NCBI GenBank assembly: GCA_025362585.1
Contig: JANYFR010000051.1
Location: 16,697-80,696 of the forward strand
DNA length: 64,000 nt
Direction of reading: 5' to 3'
Source of the DNA: Acidimicrobiales bacterium
Lineage (GTDB): Bacteria > Actinomycetota > Acidimicrobiia > Acidimicrobiales > RAAP-2
The translations under genes were made by a program, and so were the position numbers. The notes beneath the pieces are model-generated. The model searched no databases. It saw only the letters and a list, made by a program, of their open reading frames with translations, and was not told the DNA's origin. Below are positions 47,342 to 55,974 of the stretch, one piece after another (position 1 is the first letter of the stretch; each line of letters begins with the position of its first letter).

Positions 47342-48732
47342 TGGCCGTCCAGCGCCAACTCTCGATCCGTGCCCGCCTGACGCTCTTCTTCGAGGTCGCC
47401 ATCGCCGTCATTCTCCTCTTCACCGGCGTGTCGCTCGTGAACCTCGTGCACCACTCGCTCGAAACCCAGGCGCGTAACCAGATCGAAGGCGAGATTCTCC
47501 AAGTGCAGCAGCGATTCGCCACCGCCGCGAGGGTGCCGAACCACGTCGTCGTGCTCGCGATGCGCGGTGACGTCGTGTTGCAAGTGACCGACCTGAAGGG
47601 CACCAAGGTGTGGGCCGCGAGTTCGGCGATCGCGCAGGCGCCGGTCTTAGCCCACTTGATTGTTGACCTGCACACCGTGAGCGGACTTGGGGTGCAGACT
47701 GTCTCGAGTGCGAAGGCGCGCTCGACCGTCGCCGAGATCAGCTCGGGCGTCGGTGCCCCAATATCGACGACCCGAGGCCGAGGATTGATCTTCGGATTCG
47801 TTTACGGCGGGAGTATCTCGCACAGCGTGAACGTGCTCCTCGCGAGCCTCCTGATCTCGTTTCCGCTCCTGCTGCTGGTCGCGGGCGGACTGATCTGGCT
47901 CGGAATCGGCCTCGCGCTCGCGCCGGTCGAGTCAATACGGCGACGGGTCGACGCCATCGCCGTCGAGGACCTGACCCAACGGGTGCCGGTCACGGGTGGC
48001 GACGACGAGATCGCGCGAATGGCTCGAACCGTCAACGCCATGCTCGATCGTCTCGAGTCGTCTTCACGATTTCAACAGGAGTTCGTCTCGAACGTCAGTC
48101 ACGAACTACGCAGTCCGCTGACGACGCTGCTCGCGACGACCGAACGGGCGGCCAAGGATCCGACGAAGGCCAACTGGCCCGACGTCGTTGACATCGTCAT
48201 GCGCGAGGGTCGTCGACTCGACGTCTTGATCGACGACCTGTTCTGGCTCGCTCGTCACGACGAGCATCAGGTCACGACCACGGCGACCGACGTCGATCTC
48301 GACGATCTGCTCTTCGAAGAGGCTCAGCGGATCCGGTCCCTGAGTGAACTCAGTGTGGACACGACCGCAGTTCGACCGACCCGCGTGACGGGCAACCCGG
48401 CGATGTTGAAACGCATGATTCGAAACGTCGTCGACAACGCGACCCGGTACGCGCGAAGTGAACTGCGATTCGACTCGCACTACGAGGGCGACTTTGTCGC
48501 CGTGACGGTCGCGGACGACGGTGAGGGCGTCGACGTCAAGCAGAGTGAGCGGTTCTTCGGTCGATTCGTGCGCGCCGATCCGGCGCGCAGCCGATACTCG
48601 GGAGGCACGGGGCTCGGTCTCGCCATCGTGGCCGAGATCGTCGAGCATCACGGAGGAAGCGTCCACTTCGAGAAGGTTCAGAGTGGCTCGAAGATCGCGA
48701 TTCTCGTGCGCCGCGACGGTCAGCACCGCTAG
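47341..48732 (+). CDS. Sensor histidine kinase with HAMP
   Basis: The 463 aa product has one helix (about residues 13-35), an extracytoplasmic loop of about 130 residues, a second helix (165-192), a HAMP linker, a HisKA domain with His254 in NVSHELRSPLTTLLA, and an ATPase domain (NVVDNATRYA, DDGEGVD, GGTGLGLAIV). It is a typical class I membrane sensor and must phosphorylate the upstream regulator. The signal is unknown; the loop has no clear PAS signature. The ATG shares a base with the regulator stop. Confidence 0.94.
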   Translation: MAVQRQLSIRARLTLFFEVAIAVILLFTGVSLVNLVHHSLETQARNQIEGEILQVQQRFATAARVPNHVVVLAMRGDVVLQVTDLKGTKVWAASSAIAQAPVLAHLIVDLHTVSGLGVQTVSSAKARSTVAEISSGVGAPISTTRGRGLIFGFVYGGSISHSVNVLLASLLISFPLLLLVAGGLIWLGIGLALAPVESIRRRVDAIAVEDLTQRVPVTGGDDEIARMARTVNAMLDRLESSSRFQQEFVSNVSHELRSPLTTLLATTERAAKDPTKANWPDVVDIVMREGRRLDVLIDDLFWLARHDEHQVTTTATDVDLDDLLFEEAQRIRSLSELSVDTTAVRPTRVTGNPAMLKRMIRNVVDNATRYARSELRFDSHYEGDFVAVTVADDGEGVDVKQSERFFGRFVRADPARSRYSGGTGLGLAIVAEIVEHHGGSVHFEKVQSGSKIAILVRRDGQHR

Positions 48733-48752
48733 GAAGGGGCGGCGCCGAGCCA

Positions 48753-48758
48753 TAGAGT
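48753..48758 (+). promoter_or_regulatory. Candidate -10 box, leaderless transcript
   Basis: TAGAGT ends six bases before the ATG at 48765, so RNA would begin at or next to the start codon. The intervening bases CTGGGG are a poor ribosome site. No good -35 was found. Confidence 0.35.
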
Positions 48759-48764
48759 CTGGGG

Positions 48765-49523
48765 ATGAACTCCGTCGAACTCGCGAACCGCGTCGCTGGC
48801 CCCATTGGGTCGGTCGGGATGTCCTTCTACTTTGACCCCTTGACGCGCGCTCGCGCTAAGGAGGTCGGTCTCAACAGCTTCGAGTTCTACGGACTTGGCC
48901 GGGGCGGGACTCTCGGCGACGTTGATGCCGAGGTTGTCATCGAGGCCTTCACGTTCTTTCACCCGCGGTCGGTGGAGCGAATGTGGACCTTGGCCAAGAT
49001 CAAGGCCGAACCGGTCGCCACCGCGCAGGAGTACCTGGTCGCCGCCTACGCCTACGCCGATCGCACCTTCGGGGCCATCGATCCGTCAACTGTTGCGAAC
49101 TTCGCGCGGTCCGCTCACAAGGTCGCCGCGTCGGTCCCGCCCGGTCGTCATCTCCTGTTCGACGGCTACGAGAGATTTGACGTGCCGGCGAACCCGTTGC
49201 ACGCGGCCTACCTCGGCGCGATTCTCATGCGCGAGCTGCGGGGCTGCGTGCACATCGACGCAATCAACGAAGTCGGTCTGAGCGCCGTCCACGCCATCTA
49301 TCTGGAGGACCCGAATCTCTTCACGCTGCACGGCTACGAAGAGGACGAGACTCCCGACGTCAAGCCAGAGCACCGGGCGCAGAAAGTGCAGGCGGAGATT
49401 CTCACGACCGCCATGATGGCGGTGCTCTTCGACGTGCTCACCGATCGGGAGCGACAGGAGTTCGCCGACGGGGCCGCGGCGATGTTCGAGGCACTCCGTC
49501 AACCCGTCGCCGTGACGGTTTAG
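48765..49523 (+). CDS. SCO6745-family protein
   Basis: The 252 aa product belongs, by recall, to the actinobacterial SCO6745 family of unknown function: an opening NRVAGPIGSVGMSFYFDPLT, then VGLNSFEFYGLGRGGTLGDV and VIEAFTFFHPRSVERMWTLA. The family is largely helical, and a His-rich stretch (RELRGCVHIDAINEVGLSAV) is retained in the second half. No enzymatic motif is evident. No terminator seen after it; 49524-49789 holds no confident gene. Confidence 0.7.
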   Translation: MNSVELANRVAGPIGSVGMSFYFDPLTRARAKEVGLNSFEFYGLGRGGTLGDVDAEVVIEAFTFFHPRSVERMWTLAKIKAEPVATAQEYLVAAYAYADRTFGAIDPSTVANFARSAHKVAASVPPGRHLLFDGYERFDVPANPLHAAYLGAILMRELRGCVHIDAINEVGLSAVHAIYLEDPNLFTLHGYEEDETPDVKPEHRAQKVQAEILTTAMMAVLFDVLTDRERQEFADGAAAMFEALRQPVAVTV

Positions 49524-49789
49524 ACCGCGACGACCTCGTCCATTGGTGCAAGCAACGCCCGCCAACGGCGCTGGGCACCGTCGATTGTCATCGCGAAAGT
49601 GAATCGAGTGAGCGCCGACTGACGCGCCACGTCGTCGTGCGCGTCAAGATGTCGTTGGTTCCCGGCCCGTCGGTGACCTGCGTCGTCGTCAACGCTTCGC
49701 TGGACGGCCCCACCACCCGGCGCGTCGACGCGACGGGGGAGTGGAAGGTGCCGGTTCGCGCACCCCAGTGCGGTTGTCCGCGACGACCC

Positions 49790-50260
49790 CTAGGCGAAGT
49801 GCACGCCCTCGAGGTCGAGAAGAAATCGCTTCACCTCGGCACCGCCGCCGTAGCCCCCGAGGCCCGCGGCGGCCACGACGCGATGGCACGGCACCACGAT
49901 CGGCCACGGATTCGCGTGGTTCGCGTTGCCGACCGCGCGCGTGGCCCGCGGTCGATTGGTCGCCCGCGCCACGTCACCGTAGGTGCGTACCTCACCGTAG
50001 GGAATCTCGCGGAGGGTGCTCCAAACGGCGCGCTGGAAGTCGGTCGACGCGACGTCGGCGAGCTGCACCTGGAAATCGCGTCGCTCGCCGCGGAAGTACT
50101 CCTCGAGTTGGACCGCACCGTTCGCCACCGGGCGCGGTACGGTGCCCGTGGACGGGGGCGCCGACTCATTGGGCAGATAGATATGGGTGATTCCCTCGTC
50201 GGTCCCGGCGATGCCCCAGGTGCCGACGGCCGACTTCACGCGTGTGACGAATGGTTCCAT
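49790..50260 (-). CDS. ogt: Methylated-DNA-protein cysteine methyltransferase
   Basis: The 156 aa product repairs O6-alkylguanine by a suicidal transfer to Cys125 in the signature IVVPCHRVV. The DNA-binding helix (TYGDVARATNRPRATRAVGN) supplies the Arg finger and the Asn hinge precedes the active site. N-terminal half is the usual short RNase H-like subdomain. It is single-domain, Ogt-like, not fused to an Ada regulator. ATG at 50260. Confidence 0.93.
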   Translation of the reverse strand: MEPFVTRVKSAVGTWGIAGTDEGITHIYLPNESAPPSTGTVPRPVANGAVQLEEYFRGERRDFQVQLADVASTDFQRAVWSTLREIPYGEVRTYGDVARATNRPRATRAVGNANHANPWPIVVPCHRVVAAAGLGGYGGGAEVKRFLLDLEGVHFA

Positions 50261-50445
50261 TGGTCCGTTCTACTCGGGTGGGGTGACGTCCGCGGTGGTT
50301 CGTCACGGCCACGGCCACGGCGTCGACGGGACCGCCGCCGCACGCTCGCTCCACGTTGCGCGGCGCACGAAATGTCCGGTAGGAAAGCGACAGTTGGGTC
50401 ATTGGTCCCCCAAGCGATTTACGTGTGGCTGCTAGACACAGGGGT

Positions 50446-51594
50446 ATGAAAATTGCGCTTTACAAGGAGTCGCGAGCCGGCGAGACACGGGTCGCGCTCA
50501 CGCCCGACGCGGTGAAGACCCTCGTGAGCGACGGCTGGGACGTGGTCGTCCAAAGTGGCGCCGGCGACAGTGCCCACTTCACCGACGACGCGTATCGCGC
50601 CGTCGGGGCCACGGTAGTGGACGCTCCATCGGGTGACGTGAACCTGAGGGTCAACCCTCCCACCCTCGAGGAAGTTGCGCGGCTGCCCGAAGGTTGCACC
50701 CACCTGTCGTTCCTCTCACCCCTGCTCGCCCAGGACGTCGTGCGAGCGATGAACGACCGGCGCATCACGATCCTCTCCTTCGACCTTCTGCCGAGGATCT
50801 CGCGGGCCCAGTACATGGACGCCCTCTCCTCCCAGGCCACCGTCTCGGGCTACCGTGCTGCTCTCGCCGGGGCGCAGCACTTCGACCGATTCTTCCCCCT
50901 CCTCACGACGGCCGCGGGCACGATTCGCCCGGCGAAGGTCCTCGTGATGGGCGTCGGCGTCGCGGGACTCCAGGCGATCGCCACCGCGAAGCGGCTCGGG
51001 GCCAAGGTGCGCGCCTACGACGTGCGCTCGGCCGCGAAAGAGGAGGCCGAGTCGGCCGGGGCCACCTTCGTCAAGCTCGGCGTGACCGCCGACGCGGCCG
51101 GTGGCTACGCCCGTGAACTCTCCGACGACGAGCGCGCCGAACAGCAGGCGGCACTGGTTGGCGAAGTCGCCAACGCCGACATCGTGATCACGACCGCCGC
51201 CGTACCGGGTCGAAAGTCTCCCATTCTCGTGACGACGGCGATGGTCGAGGCGATGGGCGAGGGTGCGTTGGTGGTCGACATGGCCGCTGACGGCGGTGGC
51301 AACTGTGAGTTGACCCGGGTCGGCGAGATCGTCGAGCACCAGGGCGTGCGGATCGTCGGGATGGCCAACCCGCCGGCGCAGATGGGCGCGAGCGCCAGCT
51401 TCATGTTCGCCAACAACACCCTGAAGCTGCTCGCCCTCTTTGGCCAGCAGGGTCGGCTGAACCCGGACTGGAACGACGAGGTGGTCATCGGGGTGACGGT
51501 CGCTCGCGAGGGGTCGCTCAACCACGCGCCGACGGCTGAGGCGCTGGGTCTAACCCACGTCGCTATCGTCCCCGAGTCGAAGGAGATCGCCTGA
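50446..51594 (+). CDS. pntAA: NAD(P) transhydrogenase alpha subunit, part 1 (PntAA)
   Basis: The 382 aa product is the NAD-binding domain I: MKIALYKESRAGETRVALTP, GYRAALAGAQHFDRFFPLL, VLVMGVGVAGLQAIATAKRL (Rossmann) and GNCELTRVGEIV. It transfers hydride between NADH and NADP+ across the dimer, driven by protons. The split into pntAA, pntAB and pntB is the three-gene form. It is 185 bases from the divergent ogt. Next gene shares a base (TGATG). Confidence 0.93.
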   Translation: MKIALYKESRAGETRVALTPDAVKTLVSDGWDVVVQSGAGDSAHFTDDAYRAVGATVVDAPSGDVNLRVNPPTLEEVARLPEGCTHLSFLSPLLAQDVVRAMNDRRITILSFDLLPRISRAQYMDALSSQATVSGYRAALAGAQHFDRFFPLLTTAAGTIRPAKVLVMGVGVAGLQAIATAKRLGAKVRAYDVRSAAKEEAESAGATFVKLGVTADAAGGYARELSDDERAEQQAALVGEVANADIVITTAAVPGRKSPILVTTAMVEAMGEGALVVDMAADGGGNCELTRVGEIVEHQGVRIVGMANPPAQMGASASFMFANNTLKLLALFGQQGRLNPDWNDEVVIGVTVAREGSLNHAPTAEALGLTHVAIVPESKEIA

Positions 51595-51917
51595 TGGTGA
51601 ACGCCCTCTTGCAGTACGCCACCGTTTTGATGCTCGCCATCTTCGTTGGCATTGAGATCATCGCCAAGGTGCCGAGCATCCTGCACACGCCGCTCATGAG
51701 TGGCTCGAACGCCATCCACGGCGTCATTCTCGTCGGATCGATGTTGATCCTCGGGGGCGCGAACTCGAATCTCCAAGAAGTACTCGGATTCCTCGCCGTG
51801 ATCCTCGCCACGATGAATGTGGTTGGCGGCTTCGTCGTCACCGACCGGATGCTCGAAATGTTCAAGCCCAAAACGCCGGGACCGAAGTCCTCCAAGAGTG
51901 ACGGGGCCGCTTCGTGA
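51594..51917 (+). CDS. pntAB: NAD(P) transhydrogenase alpha subunit, part 2 (PntAB)
   Basis: The 107 aa product is the membrane domain with three helices: TVLMLAIFVGIEIIAKVPSI, SNAIHGVILVGSMLILGGAN and VLGFLAVILATMNVVGGFVV, with the Asn-Ala-Ile-His-Gly segment of the proton path. It ends in a short charged tail. Start overlaps pntAA and end overlaps pntB (GTGA), so all three are coupled. Confidence 0.93.
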   Translation: MVNALLQYATVLMLAIFVGIEIIAKVPSILHTPLMSGSNAIHGVILVGSMLILGGANSNLQEVLGFLAVILATMNVVGGFVVTDRMLEMFKPKTPGPKSSKSDGAAS

Positions 51918-53311
51918 GTCGTGGCACCCTGATCGACCTGCTGTACCTCTTCTCGGCGACCACGTTCGTCGTGGCGCTGAAGGGCCTGGGCAGCCCCCGG
52001 CACGCTCGACGGGGCAACATGGTCGCCGCATTTGGCATGCTCGTGGCAATTGTCGCCACCTTCTTCAAGTACGTCGACGCCCACGCCCTGCACCACGTCG
52101 GGCTCATTCTGCTCGCCATGTTCATTGGACTCATCGTCGCCGTGCCGACGGCCCGCTACATCAAGATGACGGCCATGCCGCAGCTGGTGGCGATCTTCAA
52201 CGGCGTCGGTGGCGGCGCCGCGGCGCTGGTGTCGATCACCGAGTTCGTGCACATCAAGTCGACCCACCCCGCGACCTACGTCACCCTCGAGGTGCTGCTC
52301 GGCGTGCTCATTGGCACGTTCTCTTTCGCCGGATCGGCGATCGCCTTCGCGAAGCTCCAGGAACTGATGACCGGCCGTCCCATCACCTACCCCGGCCAAC
52401 AGATCATCAATGCGGCGGTTGGCTTCGTGGCCCTGGCGCTCATCGTGCTGATCCTGGTCACGGCGTCGACGGCGCTCCTGTGGATTCTCTTCGCGATCGC
52501 CTTCGTTCTCGGCATCATCTTCGTGTTGCCCATTGGGGGCGCCGACGTCCCGGTACTGATCTCTCTCTTGAACGCCTTCACCGGACTGGCCGTGGCGGCG
52601 TCCGGTTTCACGTTGGGCTCGAACCTGTTGATCGTTGCGGGCACGTTGGTGGGCGCTTCGGGTATCTTGCTCACGCGCCTGATGAGTAAGGCCATGGGCC
52701 GGAGCCTCTCGAATGTCCTGTTCTCAGCCTTCGGTTCGAAGATCACCGCGAGCGGCGCCACGACGCGCGCCGACGGACTGTCGGTGCGTTCGGGATCGCC
52801 CGAGGACGTCGCGATCCTGCTCGGTTTCGCCAGTCGCGTCGTGTTCATCCCGGGCTACGGATTGGCCGTCTCCCAGGGCCAGCACGTCCTGCGCGAACTC
52901 GCCGAACTACTCGAGTCGAGGGGCGTGGAGGTCGTCTACGCGATCCACCCCGTGGCCGGGCGCATGCCCGGTCACATGAACGTCCTGCTCGCCGAGGCGA
53001 ACGTTCCCTACGAGCAACTGGTGGAGATGGATGAAGCGAACTCCGCACTCCAGACGGCCGACATCGCCCTCGTGGTGGGGGCCAACGACACCGTGAATCC
53101 CGCCGCGCACGACGACCCGGGATCCCCGATCTACGGCATGCCGATCATCCACGCCGACCTCGCGGAGAATGTCGTGTTCCTGAAACGATCGATGCGCCCC
53201 GGCTTCGCGGGCATCGAGAACGATCTGCTGTACAACCCCAAGACGACCCTGGTCTTCGGTGACGCCAAGGACACCCTCACGAAGATCGTGGCGGCGGTCA
53301 AGGCCAGTTAG
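51914..53311 (+). CDS. pntB: NAD(P) transhydrogenase beta subunit
   Basis: The 465 aa product has nine-helix membrane domain (LIDLLYLFSATTFVVALKGL, GGGAAALVSITEF) and a C-terminal NADP-binding domain with VVFIPGYGLAVSQGQHVLRE, HPVAGRMPGHMNVLLAEANV and GANDTVNPAAHDDPGSPIYG. It couples proton entry to NADPH formation. It starts at GTG 51914. Its TAG lies in a TTAG shared with the convergent gene's stop. Confidence 0.95.
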   Translation: MSRGTLIDLLYLFSATTFVVALKGLGSPRHARRGNMVAAFGMLVAIVATFFKYVDAHALHHVGLILLAMFIGLIVAVPTARYIKMTAMPQLVAIFNGVGGGAAALVSITEFVHIKSTHPATYVTLEVLLGVLIGTFSFAGSAIAFAKLQELMTGRPITYPGQQIINAAVGFVALALIVLILVTASTALLWILFAIAFVLGIIFVLPIGGADVPVLISLLNAFTGLAVAASGFTLGSNLLIVAGTLVGASGILLTRLMSKAMGRSLSNVLFSAFGSKITASGATTRADGLSVRSGSPEDVAILLGFASRVVFIPGYGLAVSQGQHVLRELAELLESRGVEVVYAIHPVAGRMPGHMNVLLAEANVPYEQLVEMDEANSALQTADIALVVGANDTVNPAAHDDPGSPIYGMPIIHADLAENVVFLKRSMRPGFAGIENDLLYNPKTTLVFGDAKDTLTKIVAAVKAS

Positions 53312-54228
53312 TCGCTCAGGACGTTCAGTCGCGCGACGACCTCGGGGTCGAGCGCCCGCACCGACGTCGCGTTGGCCCGGATTTGCTCGGCACTCGACGC
53401 TCCGGCGATCACGCTCGACACCGGTCCGTGGGCGAGCAGCCACGAGATGGCCAGCGACAGAATCGGCACGTCGATCTCGTTGGCGTACGCCAACAGGGCG
53501 CCGACCCGGCTCTGGAATTCGTCGCTCAGCCAGTGGACGCTGCGCTCGGGTGCCATCATCGAGAGGCGCGTCCCTTCGGGAATCGGTCGACCCGGTTGGA
53601 CTTTACCGGTCAACAGTCCATTCGCCAGAGGGTAGAAGGGCAGAAAGCCCAATCCGAGGGGTCCGCAGGCCTCGAGCACGCCGTCCCGCTCGGGCTCGCG
53701 CGCGAGCAGCGAGTACTGATTCTGGACCGAGACGAAGGACGGACCGTCGCCGGCCGCCGCCCGAGCCTCTTCGAGCTGGGCGACGTTGAGGTTCGAACAA
53801 CCGATTTCGCGGACCTTGCCCGCGACGACCAGTTCGTGGAGGGCCCCGAGGGTGTCGGCGATCGGCACCGTCTCGTCGGGGAAGTGCAGTTGGTAGAGGT
53901 CGATGCGATCGGTGCCGAGGCGCTGCAACGAGTCCTCGCACGCGCGCTTCACGTAGTCGGGGTGGGCGCCGAAGTGCGTGTCGTCGATCGGCATCCCGAA
54001 CTTCGTCGCGACGACGGCCTCGTCGCGACGACTGCCGAGCGCGCGTCCGAGCATCACCTCGGACTGCGTGGCGCCGTAGATGTCGGCGGTGTCGAAAAAG
54101 GTGACCCCCGCGTCGAGCGCGCCGAGTACCACCACGGTCGTGGCGGTCTGGTCCAGTCGGGCGCCGAAGTTATTGCATCCGAGGCCCACCACCGAAACCT
54201 GGAGTGAGCCGAGTGCGCGTGTTTCCAT
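53308..54228 (-). CDS. Aldo/keto reductase
   Basis: The 306 aa product is an AKR TIM barrel with the tetrad: Asp in FFDTADIYG, Tyr of the same segment, Lys in VVATKFGMP, His in LYQLHFPDE. NADPH-binding residues lie in IAGASSAEQIRANA. It reduces aldehydes or ketones; the substrate is not evident. The order of loops resembles the AKR11/12-type of actinobacteria, though this is not certain. ATG at 54228. Confidence 0.9.
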   Translation of the reverse strand: METRALGSLQVSVVGLGCNNFGARLDQTATTVVVLGALDAGVTFFDTADIYGATQSEVMLGRALGSRRDEAVVATKFGMPIDDTHFGAHPDYVKRACEDSLQRLGTDRIDLYQLHFPDETVPIADTLGALHELVVAGKVREIGCSNLNVAQLEEARAAAGDGPSFVSVQNQYSLLAREPERDGVLEACGPLGLGFLPFYPLANGLLTGKVQPGRPIPEGTRLSMMAPERSVHWLSDEFQSRVGALLAYANEIDVPILSLAISWLLAHGPVSSVIAGASSAEQIRANATSVRALDPEVVARLNVLSD

Positions 54229-54327
54229 GGTGCCCCTTCGTGTCGCTGATGCGTAGTGTAGGCAGCCGCCCTAGTCGTCGAGGGGCGCCAAGTACGATGG
54301 AGACGACTGTCACCAAAGGGAGTTTCC

Positions 54328-54519
54328 ATGAAGGTCATCGTTGATTACGATCTCTGCACCAGCAACGCGGTCTGCATGGGCATCGCGCCCGAGGTCTTCG
54401 AGGTGCGCGATGACGGCTTCCTCTACGTGCTCAACGACAGTCCGGGGTCCGAGTTCGACACCCGTTTGCGCGAGGCCGTGGCGAGCTGCCCGAACGGGGC
54501 CATCTCCGTTGAGGAGTAG
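54328..54519 (+). CDS. Small 3Fe-4S-type ferredoxin
   Basis: The 63 aa product has three cysteines (Cys10, Cys16, Cys54) in the pattern C-x5-C ... C-P with EVFEVRDDGFLYVL between, the actinobacterial single-cluster ferredoxin that often serves P450s. The fourth position of a 4Fe-4S site is Asn13, pointing to a 3Fe-4S cluster. No P450 is nearby. GGGAG precedes the ATG; gltX begins three bases after its stop, so it may be co-transcribed. Confidence 0.88.
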   Translation: MKVIVDYDLCTSNAVCMGIAPEVFEVRDDGFLYVLNDSPGSEFDTRLREAVASCPNGAISVEE

Positions 54520-54522
54520 GGC

Positions 54523-55974
54523 GTGACGGGGCCCCGCGTCCGATTCGCCCCATCGCCGACCGGCTTCTTCCACGTAGGTTCGGCCCGCACGAGCCTGTTC
54601 AACTGGCTCTTCGCGCGCCAGAGTGGCGGCACGTTCATCTTGCGCGTCGAAGATACTGACGCCGAGCGCAACCGCGAGGAGTGGCACGAGGGGATCCTGA
54701 CCGCGATGGCGTGGCTGGGACTGGACTTCGACGAGGGCCCCTTTCTCCAGAGTGATCTGCTCGCCGACCACGCCGCCGCCGCCGCCGCACTACTGGCGAA
54801 CGGCTACCTCTACGCGTGTGACTGCACGCGCGAGCAGATTGACGAGCGGATCAAGGGCAACGCGAAGCCCGGGTACGACGGCCACTGCCGTGATCGTCAC
54901 GTCGCGCGCACCGACCGGACGGCACTGCGCTTTCGCGTGCCCGACGTGGGCGTCACGGTCGTGCCCGACATGGTCCGGGGTGACGTGGCGTTCCCCCACG
55001 ACAGCTACGAGGACTTCATTGTCGTGAAGTCGAACGGCGCCGTGCTCTACCCCCTCGCGAACCTGGTCGACGATCGGAGCATGCGAGTCACCCACGTCAT
55101 CCGGGGCGAAGACCTACTGCCGACGACGCCCAAGCAGGTGATGATGTGGGAGGCGCTCAATCACTGCGTCGGAGTGGATCCAGTGGCGCACCCGTTCTAC
55201 GCCCACTTGCCAATGCTCGTGAACGAACAGCGAAAGAAGTTGTCCAAGCGCAAGGACCCCGTCGCGATCGAGTCCTACCGCGATCAGGGCTACCTGGCGT
55301 CGGCCCTCGTGAACTACCTCGCCCTGCTCGGATGGAGCCCTCACGGTGACGAGGAGATCGTGCCGCTCACGACCCTCGTGGCGCAGTTTCGCCTAGAGGA
55401 CGTCTCACATTCGCCAGCGTTCTTCGACGTGAAGAAGCTGACGCACATCAACGGCGAGTACATCCGCCAACTGAGTGCCGCCGACTTCATCGCGGCCTCC
55501 GCCCCGTGGGTGGCGCCGTGGTTGGGCGACTGGCACCCGACCGACCGCGACGTGCCCTGGACTCGAGAACAGTTCAGTGACTCGCTCTACGAGCGGGTGG
55601 CGCCCCTCGTCCAAGAACGCGTCACGACGCTCGGTGAGATTCCCGCGATGGTGCGTTTCTTCTTCGTCGACGACGTGGCCATCGACGACGCGGCCTTCGA
55701 CAAGGCCATCGGAGGTGACCCCGTCGGTCAAGCGCTCCTGGCCGACGCCGTCGCCGCGTTCGAGACCATCGAGTGGAGTGCCGCGACGCTGCACGACACG
55801 ACGACGGCCCTCGGTGAGGCGCGCGGACTGGTCCTGCGAAAGAGCCAGGCGCCGATTCGCTGCGCGGTGACTGGCACGCTCGTCGGGCCCCCGCTCTTCG
55901 AATCACTCGAGCTGCTCGGGCGCGACGTTACTCTCGCTCGACTGCGCGCCGCGTTGGATCGCGCCCGGTCGTGA
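54523..55974 (+). CDS. gltX: Glutamyl-tRNA synthetase
   Basis: The 483 aa product charges tRNA-Glu: class I HIGH-like motif in APSPTGFFHVGSART (Phe-His-Val-Gly), the KMSKS-equivalent KLSKRKDPVAIES and the anticodon-binding C-terminal helices. It begins at GTG 54523. Two tRNA genes, for Gln and Glu, lie 0.7 kb downstream. Whether this enzyme is discriminating or makes Glu-tRNA-Gln for the transamidation route is not decided by the sequence I read. Confidence 0.95.
   Translation: MTGPRVRFAPSPTGFFHVGSARTSLFNWLFARQSGGTFILRVEDTDAERNREEWHEGILTAMAWLGLDFDEGPFLQSDLLADHAAAAAALLANGYLYACDCTREQIDERIKGNAKPGYDGHCRDRHVARTDRTALRFRVPDVGVTVVPDMVRGDVAFPHDSYEDFIVVKSNGAVLYPLANLVDDRSMRVTHVIRGEDLLPTTPKQVMMWEALNHCVGVDPVAHPFYAHLPMLVNEQRKKLSKRKDPVAIESYRDQGYLASALVNYLALLGWSPHGDEEIVPLTTLVAQFRLEDVSHSPAFFDVKKLTHINGEYIRQLSAADFIAASAPWVAPWLGDWHPTDRDVPWTREQFSDSLYERVAPLVQERVTTLGEIPAMVRFFFVDDVAIDDAAFDKAIGGDPVGQALLADAVAAFETIEWSAATLHDTTTALGEARGLVLRKSQAPIRCAVTGTLVGPPLFESLELLGRDVTLARLRAALDRARS

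Noticed and set aside
49524..49789. Possible minus-strand remnant ending MTIDGAQRRWRALLAPMDEV
   Set aside because: A short stretch looks protein-like but the frame breaks upstream and I recognise no family; not enough to call.
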